From Porphyra umbilicalis (taxonomy: Eukaryota > Rhodophyta > Bangiophyceae > Bangiales > Bangiaceae), in the NCBI GenBank assembly GCA_002049455.2, contig KV918934.1, positions 62,001-126,000 of the forward strand: a DNA stretch of 64,000 nt, in the 5' to 3' direction. The notes under the pieces were generated by a model. The model saw only the letters and a program-made list of their open reading frames with translations, did not search any database and had not been told where the DNA came from. How positions within the stretch are numbered: position 1 is the first letter of the stretch; every line of letters starts with the position of its first letter. The position numbers and the translations under genes are program-made. This document shows positions 44,601 through 56,448 of the stretch, piece after piece.

Positions 44601-45370
44601 CGCGCTCGTTCTCACTGTGATCATCGTCACCACGGCCGTCGTCACCACGGCCGTCGTCATCTCCCTCGTCACCGCGGCTGTCCTCAGAGTTGACCTCATG
44701 ACGGCGGTCAATGCACCACTGCCATCGGCACCGTGGCCATCGTCACCGCGGCCCCCGTCACGGCGGCCATCGTTTCCATGGCCATCGTCACCACGGTCGT
44801 CGTCACCGCGGCCGTCAGCACCGTGGCTGTCGGCAGCGCGGTCATCCTCAAGGCGGTCATCCTCACCGCGGTAGTTGCACCCGGCGCCACCGTCACCGCG
44901 GCAATCGCCCCCGCGGTCATCCTCAAGGCGGTCATCCTCACCGCGGTAGTTGCACCCGCCGCCACCGTCACCGCGGCAATCGCCCCCGCGGTCATCCTCA
45001 AGGCGGTCATCCTCACCGCGGTAGTTGCACCCACCGCCACCGTCACCGCGGCAATCGCCCCCGCGGCCACCGTCACCACGGTCATCCCCGCGGCGGTCGT
45101 CGTCTCCGTGGCCCTCGTCACGGCGGCCGTTGACACTGCGATCATCCCCACGGCGGCCAGCGTCAGCGCGGCGCGGCCATCGTCACTGGGGTCCTCGCTA
45201 CCGCGGCCATCCCCACCGTGGTCCTCGACACCGCGGCTAACCCCGCGGAGGTCGGCGTCGTCGCCTTCATGTTCACAGCGGCCGGCGCCCGCGCGGCGAG
45301 GCCATTGGCGCCGCGGAAAGCGCCACCGCGGCCATCCCCACGGCTGTCTTCCACACCGCGGCCACCCCCA
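44601..45370. repeat. (GTCACCGCGGCC)-like low-complexity tract with a 75-bp x 3 array
   Basis: The whole tract is built of gtca-c-cgcgg words. From 44838 to 45062 there are three exact-length 75-bp units starting gcggtcatcctcaagg (44838, 44913, 44988). All three + frames and one minus frame are open: Val/Ala/Thr, His/Arg/Gly and others. The Val/Ala/Thr reading resembles that of the 312-bp repeat at 7-8 kb. Confidence 0.8.
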
Positions 45371-46604
45371 CTGACATCATCATGAGCGCTCGTTTCTGTC
45401 AGGTGAGTCTGGTGAATGTATCTGCTGCGAGTGCGAGGGCTCCTGTGCTTGTTTCTTGCGAAGTGGTGTGTTGACTGGGGACCCACGGACTGGCACTCGT
45501 CATTCGCAGATTGTGTCTAACCTGAGGCATGCATCTCTTGCCAATCGAGCAGCTTCATCACGCTTCCCTGCCTCATTTTCTTCCCTGTCCGGTCATCACA
45601 GGAGAAATACCCATGGTGTCCACAGTGGCCAGGCAGGTGATCATGCCCATGGTGGTCGGGGGGCACGCGGCCGGCCGGTATCTGTTCAAAAGCTATGATG
45701 GTGTCGCCCACACTAAAACTCAAGCGCCCTGCTTGTCCGGGCAGCCTGTATGCGGTCGCCATACACATGGAGCGTTTTCAGTTTATGCAACTTCAGTAGT
45801 CACAGGCGAGCCACAATGGTTCTTTCGCCTGCTGGGTGGCGGTCTGACGCCAGTGGGAACCGAGTTCCGTTCAGGCGCCGCATGAGCGTGCTCAGATAGT
45901 AGTCAGCCTTTGGTTCTCACGACGACAGCGTGAGCTTGCTCGCGCAAAGAGTTGCTGGGCTCTTTTCGGACGCGTCCGCGACCGCCGGCCGCTAAGCGGT
46001 GGTCTAACACGCCTCCCGCCTGCTGCCCTCGCCCGGCTGTGCCTCCATCACAGGGACCACCCCTCTTGGGCGAAGACGGGCACGTGCCGGTGTTGGTCAC
46101 AGTACCGCTCGCTCACTTGCGCTTCCGCGACGACTTGGCTGCTCGAACCGCGGTGCCACGGCGAGCTGGCAGCCCGACCTGACCGCCTCATCCTCGGCCG
46201 TGTTCAGCGCTGCGGTGGACGCCGCCGTTGCCGCGGCGCCCCGCCCATTGCAGCGGTCGCGAAAGCAGCCATGTTCTTCGGTCCTTCTCGTTCCTGTCAG
46301 AGGTGTGGGGGGGCAGCGACTGTTGGGCGGGTCTCGAACTGGTTCCACCACCGTCCCGCGTCCGCTGTCTCACTTTTTACCTTGTTATCCTCCCAATGCC
46401 CACTGCCCGCCCTGCCCCACCCCGTCCGTGGACCCTCCGTACACGGACCGCCGCCCTGTTCCTGTGGGCCACCCCCGTGAAGTATTGGAGGTCATCGATA
46501 GAGCTCCTCACCACAACGACCCCCCCAGGGTGTGACCTGCAATCCCTCCAGTTGTCGAAAAATAAGAGAAACAATGCCGCTCGACACCGCGAGAAGCTTG
46601 CCTG
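45371..46604. other. no gene recognised
   Basis: Short frames without convincing motifs are present on both strands. Confidence 0.35.
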
Positions 46605-47123
46605 ATGGTGCCTGAGTACGCCGCGGGCTCGCACAAACTGAAACACTTCGGTGCGGGGCGACGAATGCTGACGAAAAACGAGCTCACGCCATGGAACAGC
46701 GTGCACGAACTCAAAGAACACGAAATACACGGCGCCTCGTCTTCGGGCACAAGATCGATAGACAGAGCAATGCGACGGCATCAAGCCGAGGCATCCATGC
46801 CACAAAGAACTTTAACATCAACGAGGGCGGGGCACACAAAGTCGCGTGCAGGAAGCGGGCGCAGAGCACAGCCTGCTGCTTTCAACCGCCGCGTGTTCGA
46901 CATAGCTCAGAGGTCGGTGGCCGTTATGCGGGAGAAAAACAAACAGTGGCCGAGTCGACGGCCCACACGGCACACGTCCTGGGAAAAGGAAGTGACGCGA
47001 ACGCCGCCGCGAGAACCGTCCCCATACGTACCTATCGGCGACGACCGGCCGAAACCGAGGATGATCGACTTGCAAACGGCGACAACAACGGAACTCCAAA
47101 TGTGGGCAGCGCGACGCATCTGA
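46605..47123 (+). CDS. hypothetical protein
   Basis: 172 residues from ATG 46605 to a stop at 47123. Composition is balanced and basic/hydrophilic (GAGRRMLTKNELTPWNSV, FDIAQRSVAVMREKNKQW, PREPSPYVPIGDDRPKPRM), unlike neighbouring shadow frames. It has no membrane segment, signal peptide or known motif. It could be the only exon kept of a larger gene. Confidence 0.3.
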   Translation: MVPEYAAGSHKLKHFGAGRRMLTKNELTPWNSVHELKEHEIHGASSSGTRSIDRAMRRHQAEASMPQRTLTSTRAGHTKSRAGSGRRAQPAAFNRRVFDIAQRSVAVMREKNKQWPSRRPTRHTSWEKEVTRTPPREPSPYVPIGDDRPKPRMIDLQTATTTELQMWAARRI

Positions 47124-50100
47124 CGCGGTAGGATGCGCTTGTCGCGGGCCGAATTTGTTGCAAGCGCCGCAAGCCATGACTTCAGAATCAAATGACCACA
47201 ACACAACGATATGGTCCAACCGCCTCATGAGCAAAGGTTAGAAGACTGCCATTTGGCCTTGAACGAGAGCTCGAGCATGTGCGGGAGAACGGGCTGTCGA
47301 CACAGTGCGACCAGCTCGGCATCATGTTGGTCACAACCGCTGTTTCGGCGTCATGTTGGTCACAACCGCTGTTGTCCATGGAATGCACGATGGTGAAACA
47401 TGCTGAAACGTAACTGGTGGAAAACTAGGGTGGTCGGGCCGGATATCCCTCGCCGTGGAGGAGACGAACGGCACAGCTCAAGAAACGATGAGGCAGGACA
47501 ACGCGTCAGTATTCTGACCCGAGCATGGTGCGCACCACGACGGGCACGGTACCGACGTGACACAGATCTGAATCGACCAAGATCGCCACATTATTGTCGT
47601 CAACATGGGCCACTCTTGGAGAAAGCAGGCTACATGTGCACAAATGTTTCTAAACCCCTCGGGTCGCACCTCTGTTCGATCGACATGGACGATTGCGCAC
47701 CATTTCGGGTGGTCGTGTCTTGTCATGACCACTGGCACGAAGAATGTGGAGTTCATTGAGGCCGAAGGGGGTCGGCCTCAGGACTGATTGGCGCCATCAA
47801 TTTGATGCCCTTTGGTCCTACGAATGGAGGAGGCGCCACGAATGGTGGAGCACCTGGCAGCGCCGCCCACGTCACTGGCTGTGGCTTGAAAGGAAAGCGC
47901 CGCCTTTGGAGCCTTAGTCAACCCCAGCACGGCGGATCGGCTCTTCCTCCTCCAGACAGAGTGGGAGCAGCGGTCGATGGCGACACGCCACAGTCTTACC
48001 AGGCAGGTGCGAATAGCCACATGTGTGTCCACAATGCCTTGAGACCACGGCCGGCACTGTCTGGCATGTGGTGACGAAGTGTGTATCGGCGAGAGCTTTA
48101 CTGTGGTCAGTCATCTGTGGTCTTCTTTTATGCGTCACGAACATCGAATAGATACCCTGGTACCCACACGCTCTACGCTTAGGCCTCGTTCCCACTGGAC
48201 GCCGACTTTCACCTCGAGCAGTCACTCCCTGTTGTCCTAAATGCGACGGACACAAAAACCCCTCTCAGCGCGACAGCTTTATCTGTTGCGTGGCGGTCGG
48301 CGGACGCACCGCTATAAGCAGACGTGCCGCCGCCGCACCGGCGCCAAGGTGACGTGGCGCCGGCGGGTGCCAGGGTGGTGGTTGATGAGGCGGCGCGCCC
48401 GGCGCAGCGCCACGTGGGCGCTGAGGGGGGCGCGGCCGGCCCGGACGGGCGCGAGCGGCCCAGACGGGCGCGAGTGACGGGGGAGCGCCGCGGAGGCGCC
48501 CCAGTGAGGGAGCGGGCGGGAGGCCCACGGGATGGGAACCGCCCCGGCGTGCGGGCCACTGAGTGGCGCGCCAGGGCGTGCGGGGGGCACGCACTGGGGG
48601 GCATGAACCGAGGGTGCACGCACGGGGGAGACCGGCGATAGGGCGAGCAGCGCCTGGAGGGTACATAGCTGTGAGCCCGGGTGGCCGGGGGAGTAGGACG
48701 AAGAGACCAGACTTGCTTTGACCCGACACTCACACTGCGGGTCGGCGCCACCGTGGTCGAGCCCACGGCGGCGGCGGGTGCTCACCTTGCTACACAACAC
48801 TGTCATGATGACCACGTCTTTCGTGCGGAGGCACGAAGAAATGTGTGAAAATACAATCCGACGCCGAAAGACGCCTCAAATCGCCAGAATGGCGTCATCC
48901 TATTGGTTGTAGTTGGCATAAAGTGGATCTCGTGTCTGAAAGGGTTTTCGCTGGACATGCCACGCGCAAAAGGGCTGGCGGGTGTTGCCCATTCTGAAAC
49001 GCACATCGTGCCGTCTTCGGTCGGTTCGCATGTGCACGTTCAGCCTGTGTCGTACTGTTTTTCCGCTGTAGGATCATTCCCTCCCAGGTCCCACAGCCGT
49101 CCCGTGTACATCGATCGTGGAAAGCGACACAGACCTGGCGAGCAAGATGCATTTTCGTCTCCATGACGCGAATCGATTGCAAACGTGGCCCGCGTTTTTG
49201 ACGATTCCAGCTCTGAAAGTGACAAGGTTGTCTCGCGTGCTCGACCTGGGCTCTAGCGGGGCCTGCTGTGCAGGCACGATTTCAGCTTTCAACGATGCTG
49301 GTAGGGGTTGTACATTCGACAGCAGAGTCGGAAACGTTTTGGAGCCATCATGGTGTTCCGCCCGCATGCGAGACAGGCGTGGCTGACATGGTGCCTTGGG
49401 GAGTTCACGTGTGACATTGCGTTCCGAAGTGCATGCCACGCCCGACGCCGTATGTCCAACCTGCATTCGTGCGACACGGGTCCAGGCAGTTTTCTGCCCC
49501 ATCCCCCAACTGACGCGGGAGGCCGTCCGCGCCGTCGCTACGGCCACCACCACAGCGGCAAAAAGCAGGTGGTGGCGCGCTATCTGTATTGGTCGTGCAG
49601 TCGACGGCGGCGGCTCGCGGAAGCGCAGGGGATGACGGAAGGCGTGCACAGCGCCCGACACGTCGACGGGCCGGCCTTTGCCCATGACGACGCCACACAG
49701 GCGGCGGCGGCGTCAGAGGACTTGCGGGGGGCTGCTGCCGCCGCCCACGCCAGGGCACCGGCCGTCGCCCGCCGGCTGCAGCCAGCTCGGGATTCGCGCC
49801 CGCCGTGGGAAGGGCCCCAACCACCGCTGCTCGCCCCCTCCACAACATGGCTACCGCCACCACCAACCACTGCCACGTCGACCACGACCCAGGTACGACC
49901 ACCGCCGACAGAGGCGCCACCGCTGCTGCTGCCGGCGCCCCTGGTCGTGCCGTCGCCGCGTGCCGCCGTTGCGCCGCCGGGTGCGCAGCGGTGGCAAGAC
50001 TGCCGTCACAGCAACATGCGGCGGCGACGCGTGACCGCCCGCCGCCGGGCCACCCGCCGCCGCTGCACCCGCCGCCGCCTGCCGCCGACTGCACGCGGTC

Positions 50101-50924
50101 GTGCGTCGCCTGCCGCCGCCTCTGTCAGCAGCGGCGGAAAGCCAACCGCCGCCGCGGAGTGACGGCGTCGTCTTCTTCACGGCTGCCGCGGACGTGCGTC
50201 CGCCCGTGGCCCCAAGTTCCACCACAGTGGCCGACAGTGTGTGACCACCGTTGCGCGCCACGCTCGCGACCGCGCGGTCGCGCAGGCGGTCGCCCGTGAC
50301 CGGGACGTCGACGGCTGCAAAAGAGTGCCGCCACCGATTAGCCGTCACGCATAGGGTGAGGGGGGTGGCGTGGAGCGGCGTCGTGGGGAAGGGGGCGATT
50401 CCCAAGCCAACGGCGGCCCGCCGGCCTCTGCGGGCAGGTGTCGTGCATGGCGCCGCCCGTCGGCGGCAGCGGCGTGCGGTTGTGCGCGTTGCAGTTGCAT
50501 CCTTCCCAACCCTCTTCCCTTCGCAGTGCTGCCAGCGGCTGCTTCACGTCGCGGTCGGCCGGCGCGTCCACAGGCGTCGCACGTCTGCGTTGAGGCGATG
50601 GCGGCCGCGGCGGTACCAAGTGCCGCCGTAGCCCGCGCCGAAGACGCGCTGTCGGGCAGCCGCGCACCGTCGGCCGTGGCGGTATGCAGCGGGGCGGCGG
50701 TGAGCCCACACGCACTGTGACTGGCGGTGCCTGCGGGTGGAGGACGCGCGATAGCGGCGACCGTGCCGACCACGGGTGGCCGGGCGGCGACGCCCGGAGG
50801 CGGCGCCCGGCACGTAGCAACGAGGCGGCTGAGGTCAAAGATGGCATCGCGGAACAGCGGGAAAGCAGGTAATAAGAAAAGCATGCAGCATCACAGAGAG
50901 ATAGGAAACGCGCAACGCTTTTAC
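47124..50924. other. no confident gene
   Basis: 47.1-49.4 kb holds short frames only. From 49.4 kb the DNA becomes GC-rich with overlapping frames on both strands. A minus-strand piece (about 50360-50130, containing RHSFAAVDVPVTGDR and VASVARNGGHTL) reads like protein, but I could not extend it or assign a family. Confidence 0.35.
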
Positions 50925-51206
50925 TCACTTCACGGCGGTGAACTCGGCGAGGTCCGGGACGCGCAGGGAGTCATAGTGGCCAGCGTCATTCAGGCGCTGG
51001 TCGCCAGTGAGGGAGTGCGTCATCGTCATAGGTCCCCGGGAGATGCCAAAATCGTCGTGCAGCACCTTGAACAGCGACGCCATGCACATGGTCAGGCACG
51101 AGGCGTTCGACACGAGGTCGTGGGTCGCGGGGGTGTACGCGCCATCGTTGACACCCACGACGTACGTTTGGATGCCGTGGCCTTTGCCGCGCGCGGTGAT
51201 CAGCCG
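50925..51206 (-). pseudogene. GAPDH fragment, plastid/cyanobacterial (GapA/B, gap2) type
   Basis: About 93 residues match the middle of glyceraldehyde-3-phosphate dehydrogenase: [20 protein letters not shown], then [20 protein letters not shown] with the active-site Cys (usual NASCTTNC), then [15 protein letters not shown] with the catalytic His. GDQRLxDAxH is the signature of the plastid/cyanobacterial type. Homology stops after HYDSLR and the frame ends at TGA 50925. To the right it starts exactly at the SUZ12-like stop codon (51200-51202). The N-terminal NAD domain and most of the catalytic domain are absent, so this is a fragment, not an enzyme gene. Confidence 0.85.
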
Positions 51207-53089
51207 ACTCGTTCGGCAGCTGCCGCGCGCGCGTCCGACGCCGCCACGCCGGCAGCGGCAGCAACAACAGCCTCCGCTGGGTCTAGTCCGTTGTCGGTTC
51301 CCACCGAACTGCCACTAGGCACACCCGAGCACGACCGGTCCGTCAGCACGCCGATGGCTTGTGCTGCTGAATCAACATCCAACAGCCCGTGAGTGTACAT
51401 GACCTCAACATGCGCTACGGCTTGAGCCAGCAACCCTGTTTCCAAGATGGTCCTGCGTCGAGCCACGAAAAAGCCGCCGAGCAGGAAAGCCGCCCCTCTG
51501 TCTCACCACGGGGGGGCCGCGTCCACGTACCGTGACCAAAGAGCCATAAACAACACATCATGCGACGGCACCTCGAGGGCCTCCAGGCGCGCCGCGTCCA
51601 TCGAGTGCAGCCAATCCTCGTCGACGCCGTCCTCGGAATCAGAAGATAGCTCGGCGTTCGGCGAATGCTTGACGGACAGAGGGGCGAGGCTACCTGTGTG
51701 AAAGTACTCGCGGCCAGCGCTTGCAGTCGCCAGAGTGCGACGAGCAATCCTTGCTTTGCCCAACCGCGGCAACAGCCGCGGCCGTCGGCGCGACGCGCCC
51801 GCTGCGAGCGGGTGACAGGGAAATGACAAGTCCCGACGGAGGAAGGCGGCTGCAGCCGTCGCCGGGCCGGCCCCACCGCCCTCTCGGAGGACCCCGGCGG
51901 AGCGCACTACGCCGTGATCGTCGCGCAGCGGCTGAAAGGGGGCGTGGCCGTCGGGGTGAACGGTGCCGGGGGCAACAGCGGCCGCTGCGGGTGGAAGGCG
52001 GGAGGAGGGACGCACAGCCCCAGCCGTCGATTGGACCCAACCGGCCGACTCAAAAAGGCCTGGCAATAGCATTGGGGTCGACACCCAGCGAATATGTGCC
52101 AGGTAGCGATCCCACCCGCGGCCCCCACCACTGCTGGCTGCGGCTGCGGCCCCTTCCAGCTCCGCGGCCGATACGGCACGGAAGAGCTCGACGCTGACGT
52201 CGGTGTGGAGGGCGCGGAGGTAATCCAGTAGGCCACTGACAGTCCGCGCGTCGAGTTGACACAGCGGACACCGGGCGTCCTGCCGTGTTTGTCGGCGGAA
52301 GGGCTGCGCCTTTCGACCTGGGCGGTACTCCAGGTACTCAACGTCAGAGGGAGTTGGTGCCGACCGGTCGAAGACTGCAGGGGTCCGCCGTCCGCCAACC
52401 AACTCCTCCCCATCAGCATCCACACGTGGCACAGCGGGCACGCCGCCACCGCCGGAAGAAGGAAGAGAGAAGAGCTTGGCTGCAGGAGACGCCGCACATG
52501 GCTCGCGCGGGGCCGTCATTGGACCTTGCGAGGCAGGATGATCCGCCACGACGAGCGCTTCTGCGGCCACCGCCATCTCGGCCGCTGCCGACGACACCGC
52601 CGGGACTGCAGCCAAATGCCCCGGACGGCCGAGGAAAACGGAGTACGTAGACAAGACGTCGAGCGGGGACAAGCCACCCACCCAGGACAAGTGCAGCTGC
52701 CACCCATCCAGTGCGTCGCCCAGCGCAACGGTGCCTCCACGGCGAGCGCATAAGCCGACACACTTGCCGTCCTTGTGCAGCACGTGCTCGACACCGGGGG
52801 CGGGTTTCGCACGATGGCCATCGCCGGTGCGGTGCGCGATCCGCAGAAGAAGACGAGGGTGGGCCGCCAAAGGGTCCGGCGCCGCAGAGCGCCCCATTCT
52901 ACCAGCGAGGCCGACCGCCGCGGTAGCGGCCGACTGGCGCTCCTCATGGTGCAATACCGCGGCAACGCCAGGCCGTAGGTCAATCGACACTGCTTGACTG
53001 ACAAGCGTCGGTACGACGGAAATCAGCGTCTGCAGGGGCCCCACCAGAGCGGGAGTCTCGCACACTAGCGCCACGTAGAACTCGCAGCG
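51200..53089 (-). CDS. SUZ12/EMF2-like VEFS-box protein (PRC2 subunit)
   Basis: The exon opens after a likely acceptor (cggttag, 53090-53092) with [11 protein letters not shown]; an upstream exon is not identified. A zinc-finger-like segment ([22 protein letters not shown], about 52255) matches the SUZ12 finger, but the first His is Tyr. A VEFS box follows at about 51510-51720: [32 protein letters not shown]. The main frame hits TGA at 51503. That TGA lies in a 54-nt stretch (51506-51453) that starts GTGAGA and ends GCAG and keeps the frame, so a tiny intron is likely. The next part ([22 protein letters not shown]) matches the end of the VEFS region (NHGLLD in plants). Reading through would also fit the family length, so a real nonsense mutation is not excluded. 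The role by family is scaffold of the H3K27 methyltransferase complex. Confidence 0.85.
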
Positions 53090-54361
53090 CTAACCGGCGG
53101 CAGATCCTCCGCCCACGGCAGACGACATGTCCCGTGTCCTCGAGCGGCTGCTACGCCCCGTACGTGACGTGCGCCCATCCTCATCACGATCACGTCCGGC
53201 GAGTACAGTGACGTCCAGAGCCAAAACAAGCGGTTGAACACCGGGGGGAGTGGGAGACGGGTGGCGACGGACAAAGGCGGGGGATAAGCGGGTTTCAAAT
53301 GGTAGAGGCGGCGGGGAGGTGGGCCCGGGAGTGGAGGCTGACATGGGGAAAGAAGCGCGTCGACGAGACATTCTCTCACAGCGCGGTACTAACGCACTTA
53401 CAGACTCGCAGAGACACAGAGGACAAGTCCGACCCGGAGCAAAGAGGAAGGGACGGAAATGCTTCTCCAGTGCCCGACATACAATCAAGGCGCACCGACA
53501 TACAATCAAGGCGGACCCGCCCTGCTGGACAGTTCCTCGGCCGCCGCCCCGACGGCCTCCGCGGCCGCGATCCCGGCCTCCGCCAGCGAGCCGCCGCCGC
53601 CGCCGCCGCGCGTCTCATTGGCGCAGACCACCGAAACGAGCGGTCGTTGTCAGGGCTCGCTCAAGCCAAAGCTGTGCGCGCGGTGGCCAAAGCAAAAGAC
53701 CCCCAGTGGAGGGAAAATCCTATGTAACTCCTCTTCAAAGTCTCGCCAAACGTAATGCCTGGCTAGTTTCTCGACAAACGAGTGGACAACGTCCTGTCGT
53801 GCTGTCGACAAATGCAGTCAACGTACGTTCCCGAGGACACTGTGAGGGACTTGCGAGTGATCTTAGATCTTCGGTGGGGTGACCGCCACGCTTGTCCCTC
53901 GCCAGTCGTCTCTCAGGTGCGTCTCTGCGGGTCAGCCGTCATCTTTTGGCTCATCAGACGCGACCTGCGGTGTTCTCCGATTTGACTCGTGCTGTTCACC
54001 GGCTGGTGCGTTGCGACTGGCAAGTGCTCGGCGACCGACCGGAGGGTGCTTTGATACTAGCGGGTGCTCAGGGATCGGAGGTTGCTCTGCCAGCGGAGGT
54101 TCCTCGCCGACGGGCTGCTCGTTGAGGACCCGTTTTGTGCTCCACCGCCGCCGGCGCCAGCTCGCCTAACAGACCTGCCGTCTGCTTCCGCCCACTCGGT
54201 GCCCAACGGTGGCTGCGTTCCGGCCGCTGGCTGCTTGTTGTCTGCCTACTGTACCCCTCGTTCGTGCCGACCACGGTTATCTCTCGGACTGCCGGCTGTT
54301 TTGTACCGCACGCAGTGTGCCGACTGCCGGCATTTTGCAGTCGGTCGGCCGCTCTTGGACC
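53090..54361. other. possible 5' exon region of the SUZ12-like gene; otherwise no gene
   Basis: A minus-strand frame (53509-53090) contains FETRLSPAF and QPLVLALDVTVLAG and could hold upstream coding sequence, but no donor/acceptor pair could be fixed. The rest has no gene-like frame. A short exact repeat, acatacaatcaaggcg, occurs twice near 53480-53510. Confidence 0.35.
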
Positions 54362-56440
54362 GTTGGCACTTGACGCTGCCCGGCTGCGCCGCCGACGCTG
54401 CCCGCCGCCGCCGGCGTCCGGCGACGCCGGCTGCGCCGCCGACGTTGCCCGCCGCCCGCGGCGCCCAGTGCCGCCGGCTACGCGGCTGACTTTCCTGTCT
54501 GCCGCCGTCGCTGCCGTCGCCGCTGCCGGCGGCGCCAAGAGCCGACGACTGCGCCGCCGACGTGGTCGCCTTCGGCCGCCGTCACCGCCGGCTGCCCCGG
54601 CCGGCTGCACCGCCGTCGCCGCCGTCGCCGCCTTTGCCGGCCGCCGCCGCCGACCGGCGCCGCCGGCTGCGCCGCCGACGTCGCCCGCCGCCGCTGACGA
54701 CGTTGTCCGCCGCCCGCGGCACCCACCGCCGCCGGCTACGCGGCTGACGTTCCTGTCTGCCGCCGTCGCTGCAGTCGTCGCTGCCGGCGGCGCCAAGCGC
54801 CGGCGGCTGCGCCACCGACGTGGTCGCCTTCGGCCGCCGCCGCCGGCCGGCCCGGCCGGTTGCACCGCCGTCGCCGTCGTTGGCCGCCGCCGCCGGCGTC
54901 CGGCGCCGCCGGCTGCGCCGCCGACGCTGCCCGCCGCCGCCGCTGACCGGCGCCGCCGTCGCGGCCGTCGCCGCCGCCGGCCACTCCGGCCGGTTGCGCC
55001 GCCGTCGGCGCCTTCGCCGCCTTTGCCGGCCGCCGCCGCCGACCGGCGCGGCCGGCTGCGCTGCCGACGTTGCCCGCCGCCGCCGCCGACCGGCGCCGCC
55101 ATCGCGGCCGTCGCGGCCGTCGCCGCCGCCGGCCATCCCGGCCGGTTGCGCAGCCGTCGCCGCCGTCGCGTCTTTGGCGGCCGCCGCCGCCGACCGGCGC
55201 CGCCGGCTGCGCCGCCGACGTCGCCCGCCGCCGCCGGCGTCTTGCGCCGCCGGCTGCGCCGCCGACGTTGCCCGCCGCCGCCGGCGCTTGGCGCCGCCGT
55301 CGCGGCCGTCGCGGCCGTCGCCGCCGCCGGCCACGCCGGCCGGTTGCGCTGCCGTCGCCGCCGTCGCCGCCTTTGCCGGCCGCCGCCGCCGAGCGGCGCT
55401 GCCGGCTGCGTCGACGTTTTTGCCGGCTGCCGTCGTCGCGGCCGTTGCCGCCGCCGGCCACTCCGGCCGGTTGCGCCGCCGTCCCCCCACTTTGCCGGCG
55501 GCCGTCGTCGCGGCCGTCGCCGCCGCCGGCCACCGCGGCCGGTTGCGCCGCCGTCGCCGACGTCGCTGTCTTTGCCGGCCGCCGCCGGCGCCCCGCGCCC
55601 CCGGCAGTGCAACCGACATTGCTGTCTGCCGCCGTTGCTGCCGTCGCCGCCGCCTGCCACCCCGGCCGATTACGCCGCCGTCGCCGCCGTCGCCGCTTTT
55701 GGCGGCCGCCGCCGCCGACGGGCGCCGTCGGCTGCGCCGCCGACGTCGCCCGCTGCCGCCGGCGTCCGGCGACGCCGGCTGCGCCGCCGACGCTGCCCTC
55801 CGCCTCCGCTGACCGGCGCCGCCGTCGCGGCCGTCGCCGCCGCCGGCCACTCCGGCCGGTTGCGCTGCCGTCGCCGCCGTCGCCGCCTTTGCCGGCCGCC
55901 GCCGCCGAGCGGCGCTGCCGGCTGCGCCGACGTTTTTGCCGGCTGCCGCCGCCGACCGGCGCCGCCGTCGCGGCCGTCACGGCCGTCGCCGCCTCCTGCC
56001 ACCCCGGCCGGTTCCGCCGCCCTCGCCGCCGTCGCCGCCTTTGGCGGCCGCCGCCGCCGACCGGCACCGCCGGCTGCACCGCCAGCTGCCTGCCGCCGCC
56101 GGCCTCTGGCGCCGCCGGCTGCGCCGCCGTCGTCGCGTTTTCTTTGCCGGCTGCCGCCGTCGCGGCCGTCGCTGCCGCCGGCCACCGAGGCCGATTGCGC
56201 CGCCGTCGCCTGCTTTGCCCGCCGCCGCCGGCGCCCGCCGCCGCCGGCTGCGTCGCCGACGTTGCGGACTGCCGCCGGCGCCGCCGGCGCGGCCGCCGAC
56301 CACCCCGGCCGGTTTCGCCACCGTCGCCGCCTTTGCGTTTCTGGCTGCCGCCGGCGACGCCATTGCCCGCCGCCGCTTCCTCGGGCGCCGCCGGCCGCGC
56401 AGTGGCCGCCGTTTGTCGTCGGCACCTGCTCGCTCTGCCT
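54362..56440. repeat. complex GC minisatellite (GCCGCCGGCTGCGCCGCCGACG words)
   Basis: About 2 kb of mosaic tandem repeats: blocks such as ccggccggttgcgccgcc, cctttgccggccgccgcc and gccggctgcgccgccgacg recur at irregular 120-200 bp spacing. All + frames and several minus frames are open for hundreds of codons (Arg- or Ala/Pro-rich), which is a composition effect. It ends just before the transposase start codon. Confidence 0.85.
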
Positions 56441-56448
56441 CGAGTAAG

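Noticed and set aside
45517..45768. SH3-like minus-strand frame (GRLSFSVGDTIIAFE)
   Set aside because: Only the first half resembles SH3; the Trp and the Pro-Tyr motif are absent and the frame is short.
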